A program made the position numbers and the translations under genes. The notes below the pieces were generated by a model that made no database searches, was not told where the DNA came from, and saw nothing but the letters and a program-made list of their open reading frames with translations. Shown here piece by piece: positions 8,640 to 16,204 of a stretch of 64,000 bases of DNA. The stretch lies in contig UQAW01000011.1 of the NCBI GenBank assembly GCA_900539175.1, forward strand, positions 1 through 64,000, written 5' to 3'. The stretch is from an uncultured Lachnospiraceae bacterium. Its GTDB lineage: Bacteria; Bacillota; Clostridia; Lachnospirales; Lachnospiraceae. Positions within the stretch are counted from its first letter, which is position 1. Each line of letters starts with the position of its first letter.

Positions 8640-8730
8640 AACTTTTTCCTCCTGTTTTATTCTAAACGGAGGTACGGACTTTTAAGCACAAGCTTTCAAG
8701 TCCCCCTCACATGAACGACATGCTTTCAGA

Positions 8731-9201
8731 TTAGAATCTGTAATGAGCAAACGCCTTATTTGCATCTGCCATCTTATGCATATCTTCTTTCTTCTTAACG
8801 GATGCACCTGTGTTATTCATAGCATCCAGAAGCTCGTTAGCCAATCTGTCCTCCATGGTCTTTTCGCCTCTCTTACGAGAATACGTGGTGATCCAACGAA
8901 GAGCCAGAGCCTGACGTCTCTCCGGACGAACCTCGATCGGCACCTGATAGGTTGCTCCACCGATACGTCTTGCTTTTACTTCGAGAACCGGCATGATATT
9001 GTTCATAGCTTCTTCAAATACTTCAAGTGCTGGTTTTCCAGATTTTGCTTCTACTTTAGCAAATGCACCGTATACAATCTTCTGTGCAACACCTTTCTTA
9101 CCATCTAACATGATGTTATTGATAAGTTTGGTTACCACTTTGTTGTTGTATAACGGATCTGCTAAAACATCTCTTTTTTGAGTATGTCCTTTACGTGGCA
9201 C
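8731..9201 (-). CDS. rpsG: 30S ribosomal protein S7
   Basis: S7 nucleates assembly of the 30S head and contacts the E-site tRNA. The true product has 156 residues, starting at GTG (VPRKGHTQKR) directly after GGAGGGAAG. The frame is open further upstream but that part (MQVNREFTSAN and onward) is outside the family and lacks a ribosome site. Conserved segments include the LINNIMLDGKK block, the VGGATYQVP-like RIGGATYQVPIEV and the C-terminal MADANKAFAHYRF. It lies 91 bases before fusA in the str operon. Confidence 0.97.
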   Translation of the reverse strand: MPRKGHTQKRDVLADPLYNNKVVTKLINNIMLDGKKGVAQKIVYGAFAKVEAKSGKPALEVFEEAMNNIMPVLEVKARRIGGATYQVPIEVRPERRQALALRWITTYSRKRGEKTMEDRLANELLDAMNNTGASVKKKEDMHKMADANKAFAHYRF

Positions 9202-9427
9202 GTTACTTCCCTCCTTAATCATAATTCGATTAGATCTCAGGTACTCACACATATATCGATGTATGTTCGCACTGGTAAATTCTCTATTAACCTGCAACCG
9301 TGAAAGGTTAAGGAATACCGTACAACATAGGATATCTGTGATACAAGAAAATTCGAATCTTTTTTAATCAGTATTTGCTGCTGACAGCAAACGTTATGAA
9401 GACCTTACTTTATTTATCTTCGCAAGA

Positions 9428-9844
9428 TTATTTCTTTTTCGGTCTCTTAGCGCCGTATTTGGAACGGGCCTGTTTTCTGTTAGCTACACCTGCTGTATCA
9501 AGTGTACCACGGATAATGTGATATCTTGTACCTGGCAGGTCCTTAACTCTTCCTCCACGGATCAGAACAACGCTATGCTCCTGAAGGTTGTGACCTTCTC
9601 CTGGGATGTAGCTTGTTACTTCGATACCGTTGGAAAGACGAACTCTGGCGATTTTTCTAAGAGCTGAGTTAGGCTTCTTAGGAGTAGCTGTTTTAACTGC
9701 TGTACATACGCCACGTTTCTGTGGAGAAGACATATCAGATGTCTTTTTCTGAAGAGAGTTAAAGCTTTTCTGCAGAGCCGGTGCGGTAGACTTCTTTACA
9801 GATGTCTGACGTCCTTTTCTTACTAACTGATTAAATGTTGGCAT
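9428..9844 (-). CDS. rpsL: 30S ribosomal protein S12
   Basis: S12 lies at the decoding centre and controls accuracy. The 138-residue protein begins MPTFNQLVRKGR after AGGAGGTG and carries the conserved decoding loop TPKKPNSALRK with the wild-type lysine, so no streptomycin-resistance substitution is seen there. The next segment, IPGEGHNLQEHS, is also intact. Relative to E. coli it has an insertion of about a dozen residues near 20-42, common in Clostridia. It is the first gene of this str operon; rpoB/rpoC are not upstream. Confidence 0.98.
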   Translation of the reverse strand: MPTFNQLVRKGRQTSVKKSTAPALQKSFNSLQKKTSDMSSPQKRGVCTAVKTATPKKPNSALRKIARVRLSNGIEVTSYIPGEGHNLQEHSVVLIRGGRVKDLPGTRYHIIRGTLDTAGVANRKQARSKYGAKRPKKK

Positions 9845-10148
9845 TCCTTTTCACCTCCTGAATGATTCTCCGCTTCTGCGGGGTTGTTCGGTTGCTTAAT
9901 CGCATATAAATTTGCGCACAAAAAATGCTGTACATCTATGCACGCTTGAACATTATATCCTTCCCCGACAAAAAAGTCAAGAAAATTCCGGTAAAAACAG
10001 TACAAAATTTCAGCAAAATTTCATTTTACAAGTTTTTTCTGCCTTACTTTACCGACACCCCAAACAACTCCTCCCTTATTTTCTAATCAGAAGAATCCTC
10101 TGCCATTAAAATTTTAGCCGGAAAAGAAAGAATTATACAAAACCTGTC
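9845..10148. other. leader region upstream of rpsL
   Basis: About 300 bases precede rpsL on the minus strand. A TATAAT-like -10 on the minus strand lies at about 10131-10136, but I find no convincing -35, so it is only a candidate str promoter. No hairpin, riboswitch or small gene is evident; the sequence is AT-rich. Confidence 0.35.
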
Positions 10149-10177
10149 TTGTTTTTCTTCTGTGGGCGCACTATAAT
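10149..10177 (+). promoter_or_regulatory. candidate promoter of a small RNA
   Basis: On the plus strand TTGTTT (10149-10154) is spaced by 17 bases from a perfect TATAAT (10172-10177). No coding frame follows; a long imperfect hairpin starts at the predicted transcription start. Confidence 0.5.
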
Positions 10178-10183
10178 ATCCTT

Positions 10184-10316
10184 ATCACATCAGTTCCGGG
10201 AGGAGTGCGGTTCTTGCCCGTATCGGAGGTGTCCGGTCTCACACTGATTATCCCGGGAACACGCTCCGGCTGGTGTGATTGTGGTAAACAAAAAAGCCGC
10301 CAGACAAGCGACTTTT
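10184..10316 (+). ncRNA. candidate structured small RNA, unidentified
   Basis: The region begins just after a plausible plus-strand promoter. It folds into a rod: a ten-base-pair closing stem (ATCACATCAG with CTGGTGTGAT), a second helix CCGGGAG/CTCCGG with one bulge, and further interrupted helices around GGAGGTGTCCGG. It ends in a hairpin GCCGC/GCGAC followed by TTTT that could terminate it. The shape recalls SRP RNA or 6S RNA. I do not find the SRP GGAAG loop motif or a clear 6S bubble, so I leave it unnamed. It runs opposite to the adjacent tRNA-Ser. Confidence 0.4.
10290..10316. terminator. hairpin downstream of tRNA-Ser, possibly bidirectional
   Basis: Arms AAAAGCCGC and GCGACTTTT (one G-U) enclose CAGACAA. 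On the minus strand it follows the tRNA by four bases and ends in a T-run, so it is a good tRNA terminator. On the plus strand it would end the candidate small RNA. Confidence 0.7.
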
Positions 10317-10319
10317 GAG

Positions 10320-10405
10320 CGGAGACGGAGGGATTCGAACCCTCGTGCCCCGGAGGGCAAACGCATTTCGAGTGCGCCCCGTTATGACCACTTCGATACG
10401 TCTCC
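10320..10405 (-). tRNA. tRNA-Ser(CGA)
   Basis: An 86-base class II tRNA reads on the minus strand. The acceptor stem is GGAGACG/CGTCTCC with discriminator G. The anticodon stem GCGCA/TGCGT encloses CTCGAAA, giving anticodon CGA for UCG codons. A long variable arm is present, and the T arm contains GGGTTCGAATCCC. CCA is not encoded. It lies alone upstream of the str operon and is followed by a terminator. Confidence 0.96.
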
Positions 10406-10635
10406 AGATATTTTGTCCAACCGGACACTTTTTTTATTATAACTGCTTTTCCCCTGTTCGTCAATCAATTTTCACGTTTCTTCTTTACTTTGTCTGCAAT
10501 TTACCTGCGACCTGCAACAATTCCTATGCAAAATCCTTGCCTTCCCACGTCTCCCATGATAAACTAAATTGTATTATAAAATTTATCTAAGGAATTTCTA
10601 AACACACTCTAAGGAACTTACAGGAGGAAAAAATT

Positions 10636-11361
10636 ATGAGTAATTATAGCTGGCAGGATGATAATGATACCAGCACTCAAAACACGTATGACCCTTCCGG
10701 TGATGATCCAGGCACTTCCCCCAAGCCCGACCAGACCGACCACGGACGAACTACGGGAAATCCTCAGGATTACGGACAATATGGTTATGGGTCTGGCGGC
10801 AGCGATTCACAGAATTCCGGACAATACGGATATGGGTCTGGCGGCAGCAATTCACAGAATTCCGGACAATACGGATATGGGTCTGCCCCTGATAATCCCC
10901 AGAATTATGGTCATTATGATTATCAGCCGAACCGTCAATATTTTGATTTAAACACTCAGAAGCAGGGAAATTACGGACAAAATCCACGCTATACCCAACC
11001 TGGTTCATCCGGCATGGCAACCGCTGCACTGATTCTTGGTATCTGTTCTCTCCTGTTTATCTGCTGCGGACTTTCTCCACTGGTTGGCGGAGTCGGCATT
11101 GTGATTGCATTGCTTTCACGCGGAAACGGTAAAATGGAAAGCTCCGCACAGATCGGACTCGGTCTTTCTATTGGCGGAATCGTAATTGGTATCCTTTCCT
11201 GGACAATGTTACTGATTTATAGTTTTCAATCAGTAGGACAAACCGATCTGAATAATTTCTTTGATGATCCCTATATGGAAGATTTTTTTGACGATTCCTA
11301 CGACTATGATATGGATGATTACGATGATTTACGGGAGTATTTCAGCGATATCGATTTATAA
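10636..11361 (+). CDS. DUF4190-type membrane protein with Gly/Tyr repeats
   Basis: The 241-residue protein starts after CAGGAGG. Residues about 1-115 are hydrophilic and rich in Gly, Tyr, Asn and Gln, including three 15-residue repeats of the GQYGYGSGGSDSQNS type encoded by 45-bp tandem DNA repeats. Residues about 130-200 form two transmembrane helices separated by a short turn (AALILGICSLLFICCG and IGLGLSIGGIVIGILSW), the DUF4190 pattern. The C-terminal 35 residues are strongly acidic (Asp/Tyr/Phe). The function is unknown. It probably forms a transcription unit with the next membrane protein, which begins 21 bases later. Confidence 0.82.
   Translation: MSNYSWQDDNDTSTQNTYDPSGDDPGTSPKPDQTDHGRTTGNPQDYGQYGYGSGGSDSQNSGQYGYGSGGSNSQNSGQYGYGSAPDNPQNYGHYDYQPNRQYFDLNTQKQGNYGQNPRYTQPGSSGMATAALILGICSLLFICCGLSPLVGGVGIVIALLSRGNGKMESSAQIGLGLSIGGIVIGILSWTMLLIYSFQSVGQTDLNNFFDDPYMEDFFDDSYDYDMDDYDDLREYFSDIDL
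10774..10908 (+). repeat. 45-bp tandem repeat, three units
   Basis: Units begin at 10774, 10819 and 10864. The first two are nearly identical and the third diverges at its 3' end. They encode the Gly/Tyr repeats of the DUF4190 protein and are a likely site of copy-number change by slippage. Confidence 0.85.
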
Positions 11362-11382
11362 GAAAATTTGGAGTGATAAGAT

Positions 11383-12168
11383 ATGAAACATTCATCAGCA
11401 GAATTAAAAGCGCTTGCGCGCAAGGCATTGATCGGCAATTATGGTCTCTGTATCGCAGCCAGCCTGCTTTTCGGCCTTTTTTCAATAATTATAGGATTTA
11501 TAAGCAACTGGGTCTTTCCTGTATCCGGTTACAGTTCCAGCTTCATGTCAGTTGCCAGTTATGTCTTTCAGTTCCTGACTCTACTGCTCGTACAGGTTCT
11601 GAATGTGGGTTTTTTACAGATTTCTCTCAAAATCAGCCGTCATGAGCAGGCTCAGATTCAGGATCTCTTCTACGGATTTACACACCATCCGGATCGCATT
11701 CTGGCAGTTGCCTTAATTTGGGGAGCCCTGTCTTTCCTGTTTGTTTCTCTGCCTATGATACTATTTACACAATACGGAATTACCTCTCTGCCCTTTTACC
11801 AGGATTTCCTATACCTGCCCACCCACCAACTTACTTTCATGAATGCACTCTCCTTTTTATGTACACTCCTGATTGTTACGTGTGCAATTTCATTCATTGG
11901 GATGTTGGTTTACACTCTGATTACACTGCCATTTGCGATGACCATGTTTCTTTTGGCAGACACTGAATGCACTGCCATAGAAGCCCTTAAGGAAAGTTCC
12001 CGTCTTATGAAAGGAAACAAAGGGAGATACTTTTATCTTCATTACCTAAGTTTTCTCGGCATTCTGTGCATTTCTCTTTTAAGCTTCGGTGTGGCGCTGC
12101 TCTGGGTTCAGCCTTACATGAATGTGACATTGGCGAACTTCTACAGAGAACTTCGGGGAGAAATTTAA
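11383..12168 (+). CDS. DUF975 family membrane protein
   Basis: The 261-residue protein begins MKHSSAELKALARKALIGNYG, the signature start of DUF975 proteins, followed by about five or six hydrophobic segments (around residues 22-45, 55-85, 110-135, 155-190 and 220-245). A conserved-looking EALKESSRLMKGNKGRYF lies before the last helix. It is an integral membrane protein without a known reaction. It sits 21 bases after the DUF4190 gene, and both end at the terminator at 12195. The ribosome site is GGAGTG. Confidence 0.88.
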   Translation: MKHSSAELKALARKALIGNYGLCIAASLLFGLFSIIIGFISNWVFPVSGYSSSFMSVASYVFQFLTLLLVQVLNVGFLQISLKISRHEQAQIQDLFYGFTHHPDRILAVALIWGALSFLFVSLPMILFTQYGITSLPFYQDFLYLPTHQLTFMNALSFLCTLLIVTCAISFIGMLVYTLITLPFAMTMFLLADTECTAIEALKESSRLMKGNKGRYFYLHYLSFLGILCISLLSFGVALLWVQPYMNVTLANFYRELRGEI

Positions 12169-12194
12169 TAGTGAAAAGTTGAAACTGATACGAT

Positions 12195-12242
12195 AAAACT
12201 CTGACACATTTGGGATTTAAAATCCTCTGCGTCAGAGTTTTT
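12195..12242. terminator. bidirectional terminator between DUF975 and DUF2752 genes
   Basis: Arms AAAACTCTGAC and GTCAGAGTTTT lie 26 bases after the DUF975 stop and just before the end of the converging DUF2752 gene. T-runs are present on both strands. Confidence 0.9.
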
Positions 12243-12246
12243 ATAG

Positions 12247-12669
12247 TTATCCAAGGGGAATATGAAATACGATCAGAAGAATATTCCGCAAGATCCAGTT
12301 TACTATGATTATGACAAATGCACCGTAAAGATAATAGTTATGATAGCGGCTTCCTATTGCTGTATGACCTTTGCTCATATGGTCAATCGTATTACTAAAC
12401 ATATACCACAGAAAAATCACCGCTATATACGGTACTACAGGATGAAAATAGAAAGAAAGCATCGGATGACCCATCATCAGAGCAAAAAAAGCTCTGGTTC
12501 CTCCGCATCCCGGACAATACACCCCCACAAAACGCCTGAGCAGACATTCTGCAGCACTGCTCAAACGTACCGGATGCATTTGCAGAAAAACTGCCGCAGC
12601 GGCAAGAATGCCTGTAATCATCCATCCAATGAAATAACAGATTTTCCTTGCATTTTCTTTTTGTATCAT
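12247..12669 (-). CDS. DUF2752 membrane protein
   Basis: The 140-residue protein has three or four hydrophobic segments. Between the first and second lies the DUF2752 hallmark VGVYCPGCGGTRAFFALMMGHPMLSFYFHP, with two cysteines in the CPGCGGTRA motif. The family is widespread in Firmicutes and Actinobacteria and has no established function. It converges on the DUF975 gene and shares its terminator. There is no obvious operon partner; apgM begins downstream on the same strand after 120 bases of its own terminator sequence. Confidence 0.88.
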   Translation of the reverse strand: MIQKENARKICYFIGWMITGILAAAAVFLQMHPVRLSSAAECLLRRFVGVYCPGCGGTRAFFALMMGHPMLSFYFHPVVPYIAVIFLWYMFSNTIDHMSKGHTAIGSRYHNYYLYGAFVIIIVNWILRNILLIVFHIPLG

Positions 12670-12793
12670 GAATCAATACCCTCTATTTCAATTAGGAATC
12701 TGCTAAGGAACTGTAGAAAGAAGACGACATGTTCCGGCAGGTTCATATCGTCTTTTTTCGCGAAACATCGGAGAATCCAAACTCCGACTCTCT

Positions 12794-13996
12794 TTATTTT
12801 GAAAACAAATATTCCATCAGTTCACAGCCCTTTTGAATCTTATTTCCGCTCTTCGCAGCTTCGGCTTCCGTATATTTCCAGTCATGTTTCTGTAAATCTG
12901 TACTGTCATAGAGCAGGTATGGAACAGGATCCGATACATGCGTGCGGACACGGATCGGGGTTGGATGATCCGGAAGCACCAACAGACGATAATCTTCACC
13001 GGACGCATCCAACTGTTCTTTTACATGAGCGATGATTCGGGTATCCATACGATGAATCGCTTCCACTTTCCGCTCTACACTTCCCTGGTGTCCCATCTCA
13101 TCAGGAGCTTCCAGATGAATATATACAAAATCATATCCGTCCTTCAAAAGTGCATCAACTGCCGCCTGTGCTTTTCCTTCATAATTTGTATGTAGTCCGC
13201 CGTTTGCACCTTCTACGGTAATATTATGCATTTCCGCTCCTACTGCAATTCCTTTCAGAAGATCAACTGCGGATATCATCGCACCCTTTTTGTGATATTT
13301 CTCTTCAAATGAAGATAATGCAGGTTTTGTTCCCGCACCCCAGAACCAGAAACTATTCGCCGGATTCAATCCCTTTGCCTTACGTTCCACGTTCAGCGGG
13401 TGATCTTTCAGAATCTCATAACTGCGCTTCTGCATATAACGAAGTACCTCATCCTGCGGAAGATATTGACCGATTACCTGACCCAATACATCGTGGGGCG
13501 GTGTCAGTGCTACCACCTGCCCGTTTGCCCAGATCAGGCAATGCCGGTAGCTGGTTCCAACGTAGAACTGATAGGTTTCATTTTCCAGCTCATCCGTAAC
13601 AGCTTTCAGAAGGATCTTAGCATCCTCTGTACTGATTTCCGAAGCACTGTGGTCAATAATTGTCTTTTCCTCATAAGGAACATCATCATCCGATAATGTC
13701 ACAATGTTACAGCGGAGTGCCACATCATCCGATTTCATATCCACTCCGATGCTTAAAGCCTCCAACGGAGAACGACCTGTATAATATTCCTTCGGATCAT
13801 ATCCGATCACTGACAGATTGGCAGTATCTGATCCCGGTGCCATTCCTTCCGGAATTGTCTGAACCATACCGATCTCGGATACCTTTGCCAGTTCATCTAA
13901 AGCAGGTGTTACGGCATAGTCTAACGGTGTTTTTCCTCCCAGACTTTCAATTGGCTCATCCGCCATACCATCACCCAGCATAACTACATATTTCAT
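12794..13996 (-). CDS. apgM: cofactor-independent phosphoglycerate mutase (archaeal type)
   Basis: The 400-residue protein starts MKYVVMLGDGMADEP after GAGAGGAGG and belongs to the ApgM branch of the alkaline phosphatase superfamily. Visible features are the metal site GDGMAD, the catalytic serine in APGSDTANLSVIGYDP, and the later metal ligands in HLEAPDEMGHQGS and LVLPDHPTP. It interconverts 3- and 2-phosphoglycerate. In Clostridia ApgM paralogues often sit with homoserine/threonine genes, and here hom lies 94 bases upstream. A homoserine-phosphate role has been suggested for such contexts, but glycolytic function is the default call. Confidence 0.93.
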   Translation of the reverse strand: MKYVVMLGDGMADEPIESLGGKTPLDYAVTPALDELAKVSEIGMVQTIPEGMAPGSDTANLSVIGYDPKEYYTGRSPLEALSIGVDMKSDDVALRCNIVTLSDDDVPYEEKTIIDHSASEISTEDAKILLKAVTDELENETYQFYVGTSYRHCLIWANGQVVALTPPHDVLGQVIGQYLPQDEVLRYMQKRSYEILKDHPLNVERKAKGLNPANSFWFWGAGTKPALSSFEEKYHKKGAMISAVDLLKGIAVGAEMHNITVEGANGGLHTNYEGKAQAAVDALLKDGYDFVYIHLEAPDEMGHQGSVERKVEAIHRMDTRIIAHVKEQLDASGEDYRLLVLPDHPTPIRVRTHVSDPVPYLLYDSTDLQKHDWKYTEAEAAKSGNKIQKGCELMEYLFSK

Positions 13997-14090
13997 AATA
14001 AATTTCCTCCTCTCGCCAGGTGCGGGAGTGCATAGCACGAAGCATCTGACTTTCATATATGGTGATGTCTGCGTCAGCAAACATGTCCGT

Positions 14091-15311
14091 TTAGAATCTT
14101 GCACGAATCATGCTGATGATTCCTTCTACCTTGGCAGCTTTCTCCCGATAACCGGCCTCTGTCATCTCGCCGGTGATAAATGCAAACTCATCTTCCAGAC
14201 TTGGAATTGTCACCGGATCAACCTCACCAAATGCAGCTTCTACTGTCGCAAGAACGCTTGCTGTACTGCCCTTGATACGCACAAAGAATCTGCCCGGTAC
14301 TTCGTCAAGGGGCATAAGCTCCAGCTTTTTGGAATCCCATCCGTCACCCATCACAGTCTTATCCAGATTCTTGGCCGCCTCCACAACATCTGCAACTACT
14401 GCACTTGCCGTCGGAAGCTTTCCTGCTCCTTTTCCATAGAACATCGCATCACCCAGCATATTTCCATGAACAGAAACAGCATTAAACACATCATTGACAC
14501 TATATAAAGAATTGGAAGAATCAATCATCACAGGGCTCACCATAGCATAAGTACCCTTCTCTGTCTTCTTGCTGACTGCAAGAAGTTTGATGCTTGTTCC
14601 AATCGCCTGTGCATATTTGATATCCGTGGCTGTAATTTTTGTGATCCCTTCCGTATAGATATCCTTGTAATCCACATAATTGCCAAATGCCAGCGAAGAC
14701 AGAATCGCAATCTTACGGCATGCATCATATCCTTCCACATCGGCTTCCGGATTACGCTCTGCATATCCCATATCCTGTGCTTTCTTCAGTACTTCTTCAA
14801 AATCAGAACCATCACTTGCCATCTTGCTTAAGATATAGTTTGTAGTTCCATTTAAGATACCGGATACTTCATCAATCTTATCAGCGGTCAACGCCTGATA
14901 CAGAGGACGAATAATCGGAATACCGCCGCCGCAGCTTGCTTCGAACAGGAAATTGACATGATGTTCTTTAGCAGTCTGTAAAAGATCTGTACCATGCTGT
15001 GCAACCAGCTCTTTATTGGAGGTACATACGCTCTTACCACTCTCCAGACACCGTTTTACGAAATGAAAAGAAGGGTTCAATCCTCCCATAACTTCTACTA
15101 CAATCTTAACTTCCGGATCATTTACAATTTCTTCAAAATCATGTACCAGAACTTTTTCCACCGGATCTCCCGGAAAATCTCTCAAATCCAACACATACTT
15201 GATCTCTACTTCTTCGCCTACATTCTTATTGATCGTATCCTGATTCACACGGAACACTTCCACAACGCCCGAACCTACGGTACCGTACCCTAACACTGCA
15301 ACTTTAATCAT
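14091..15311 (-). CDS. hom: homoserine dehydrogenase
   Basis: The enzyme reduces aspartate semialdehyde to homoserine on the threonine/methionine branch. About 406 residues: an NAD(P) motif (VAVLGYGTVGSGVVEV), the substrate region SCGGGIPIIRPL with NGTTNYIL, the catalytic block NPEADVEGYDACRKIAILSSLAF, and a C-terminal ACT domain from about residue 330. A GTG at 15323 overlaps the upstream stop as GTGA, suggesting coupling; the ATG at 15311 has better spacing from TAGGGAG. Either start changes only four residues. It is co-transcribed with an ACT regulator. Confidence 0.96.
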   Translation of the reverse strand: MIKVAVLGYGTVGSGVVEVFRVNQDTINKNVGEEVEIKYVLDLRDFPGDPVEKVLVHDFEEIVNDPEVKIVVEVMGGLNPSFHFVKRCLESGKSVCTSNKELVAQHGTDLLQTAKEHHVNFLFEASCGGGIPIIRPLYQALTADKIDEVSGILNGTTNYILSKMASDGSDFEEVLKKAQDMGYAERNPEADVEGYDACRKIAILSSLAFGNYVDYKDIYTEGITKITATDIKYAQAIGTSIKLLAVSKKTEKGTYAMVSPVMIDSSNSLYSVNDVFNAVSVHGNMLGDAMFYGKGAGKLPTASAVVADVVEAAKNLDKTVMGDGWDSKKLELMPLDEVPGRFFVRIKGSTASVLATVEAAFGEVDPVTIPSLEDEFAFITGEMTEAGYREKAAKVEGIISMIRARF

Positions 15312-15319
15312 CTTACTTT

Positions 15320-15760
15320 TCACTCCCTACCTAGTATTTTAAAATAATGAACACCGTCTTTTTTCTCAATGCTGCTCATCATAGCCGCCGCATCTCCCAC
15401 TTCCGGTGCAATGTCCACACTGATCGTCAATGTAGCTACACCATTCAGCGGAATTGACTGATGAATCGTCAAAATATTACCGTGATGCCGGGCAATCGTC
15501 TTCAGCACATCGGAAAGCAACCCCGGCTCATCATCCATCTGCAGTATAAATGTGATAGTCTTTCCTTTCGCATTATCATGGAAAGGAAAGATATCATCCT
15601 TATATTTATAAAAGGAACTTCGGCTGATTCCCACCTGTTCGGTAGCCTCCTGAACCGTAAGTTCTTTCTTTTCCATAAGTCTCTTTGCCTCCAGCACTTT
15701 CAGCAAGACTTCCGGAACAGCTTTTTCTTTTACCACATAATACTTGCCTATATCTGACAT
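15320..15760 (-). CDS. ACT domain protein (UPF0735/PheB-like)
   Basis: The 146-residue protein has an N-terminal helical segment with an HTH-like stretch (LTVQEATEQVGISRSSFYKYKDDIFPF, about residues 30-60) and a C-terminal ACT domain (about 70-146, TFILQMDDEPGLLSDVLKTIARHHGNILTI). ACT domains bind amino acids. Family members stand in front of hom in many Firmicutes and are proposed regulators of aspartate-family or aromatic amino acid synthesis. It overlaps hom by four bases. The ATG at 15760 follows GGAGAGGAAATAGC. The ligand cannot be read from the sequence. Confidence 0.9.
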   Translation of the reverse strand: MSDIGKYYVVKEKAVPEVLLKVLEAKRLMEKKELTVQEATEQVGISRSSFYKYKDDIFPFHDNAKGKTITFILQMDDEPGLLSDVLKTIARHHGNILTIHQSIPLNGVATLTISVDIAPEVGDAAAMMSSIEKKDGVHYFKILGRE

Positions 15761-15910
15761 GCTATTTCCTCTCCACACTGTTCGTCAACGGAAAACATTT
15801 GTACTCACAGAGAAGATACTATCACATTTTGCAGGTTTACGCAAGGATTTTTCTTGTGCTTACGCTATTTTTAGAGGGGGATTTGTGGGTGACCCCTCGA
15901 AAGGGGGATG

Positions 15911-16178
15911 GGGACGGACGCAGTAAGGTTCCGGCTTATGCCCCGCTGTTTTTATGCTGGCTTCGACCTTAACAAGTTCTATGCTGAGAAATCCCTGTTT
16001 TTACAGAACCAGGACAATTCGCCGGAAAAACTGATGTTTTTCCGACTCAGTGTCCTTCAACATCCGGCCTTGTAAGCCAGATGTTGTCTGTAAAAACAGG
16101 GATTTTTCAGCAAAGAACTTGTAACAGGTCTGTAGATGCATAAAAAGCAGCGGGGCATAAGCCGGAACCTTACTACTG
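15911..16178 (+). repeat. long palindromic structured element, copy A
   Basis: This intergenic element folds into nested stems. P1 is about 36 bp (15922-15957 with 16138-16173, one bulge). P2 is 33 bp (15974-16006 with 16088-16120, one G-U and one mismatch). P3 is AGGACA/TGTCCT with an inner 9-bp hairpin closed by TGAT. P4 has CAACATC/GATGTTG. Unpaired or junction motifs are CTTCGACCTTAA, CAATTCGC, ACTCAGTG and AGGTCTGTAGAT, all also found in copy B with little change. It is preceded by GGGACGGAC. No protein is encoded. It may be a structured RNA or a mobile palindrome. The strand given is the one on which the motifs read as written. Confidence 0.8.
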
Positions 16179-16204
16179 TGCGTTGATATATTTTTAATGT
16201 ATTG

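Noticed and set aside
10170..10290. SRP RNA (ffs) downstream of tRNA-Ser
   Set aside because: Position would fit, but neither strand has the conserved GGAAG-type apical loop and asymmetric loop of SRP helix 8.
12262..13035. 257-residue plus-strand frame over DUF2752 and apgM
   Set aside because: Overlaps two convincing minus-strand genes and their intergenic terminator.
15911..16178. Element A as an ordinary terminator pair or integron attC site
   Set aside because: Total length, several nested long stems and conserved internal-loop motifs shared with B do not fit a terminator, and attC core boxes are not seen.
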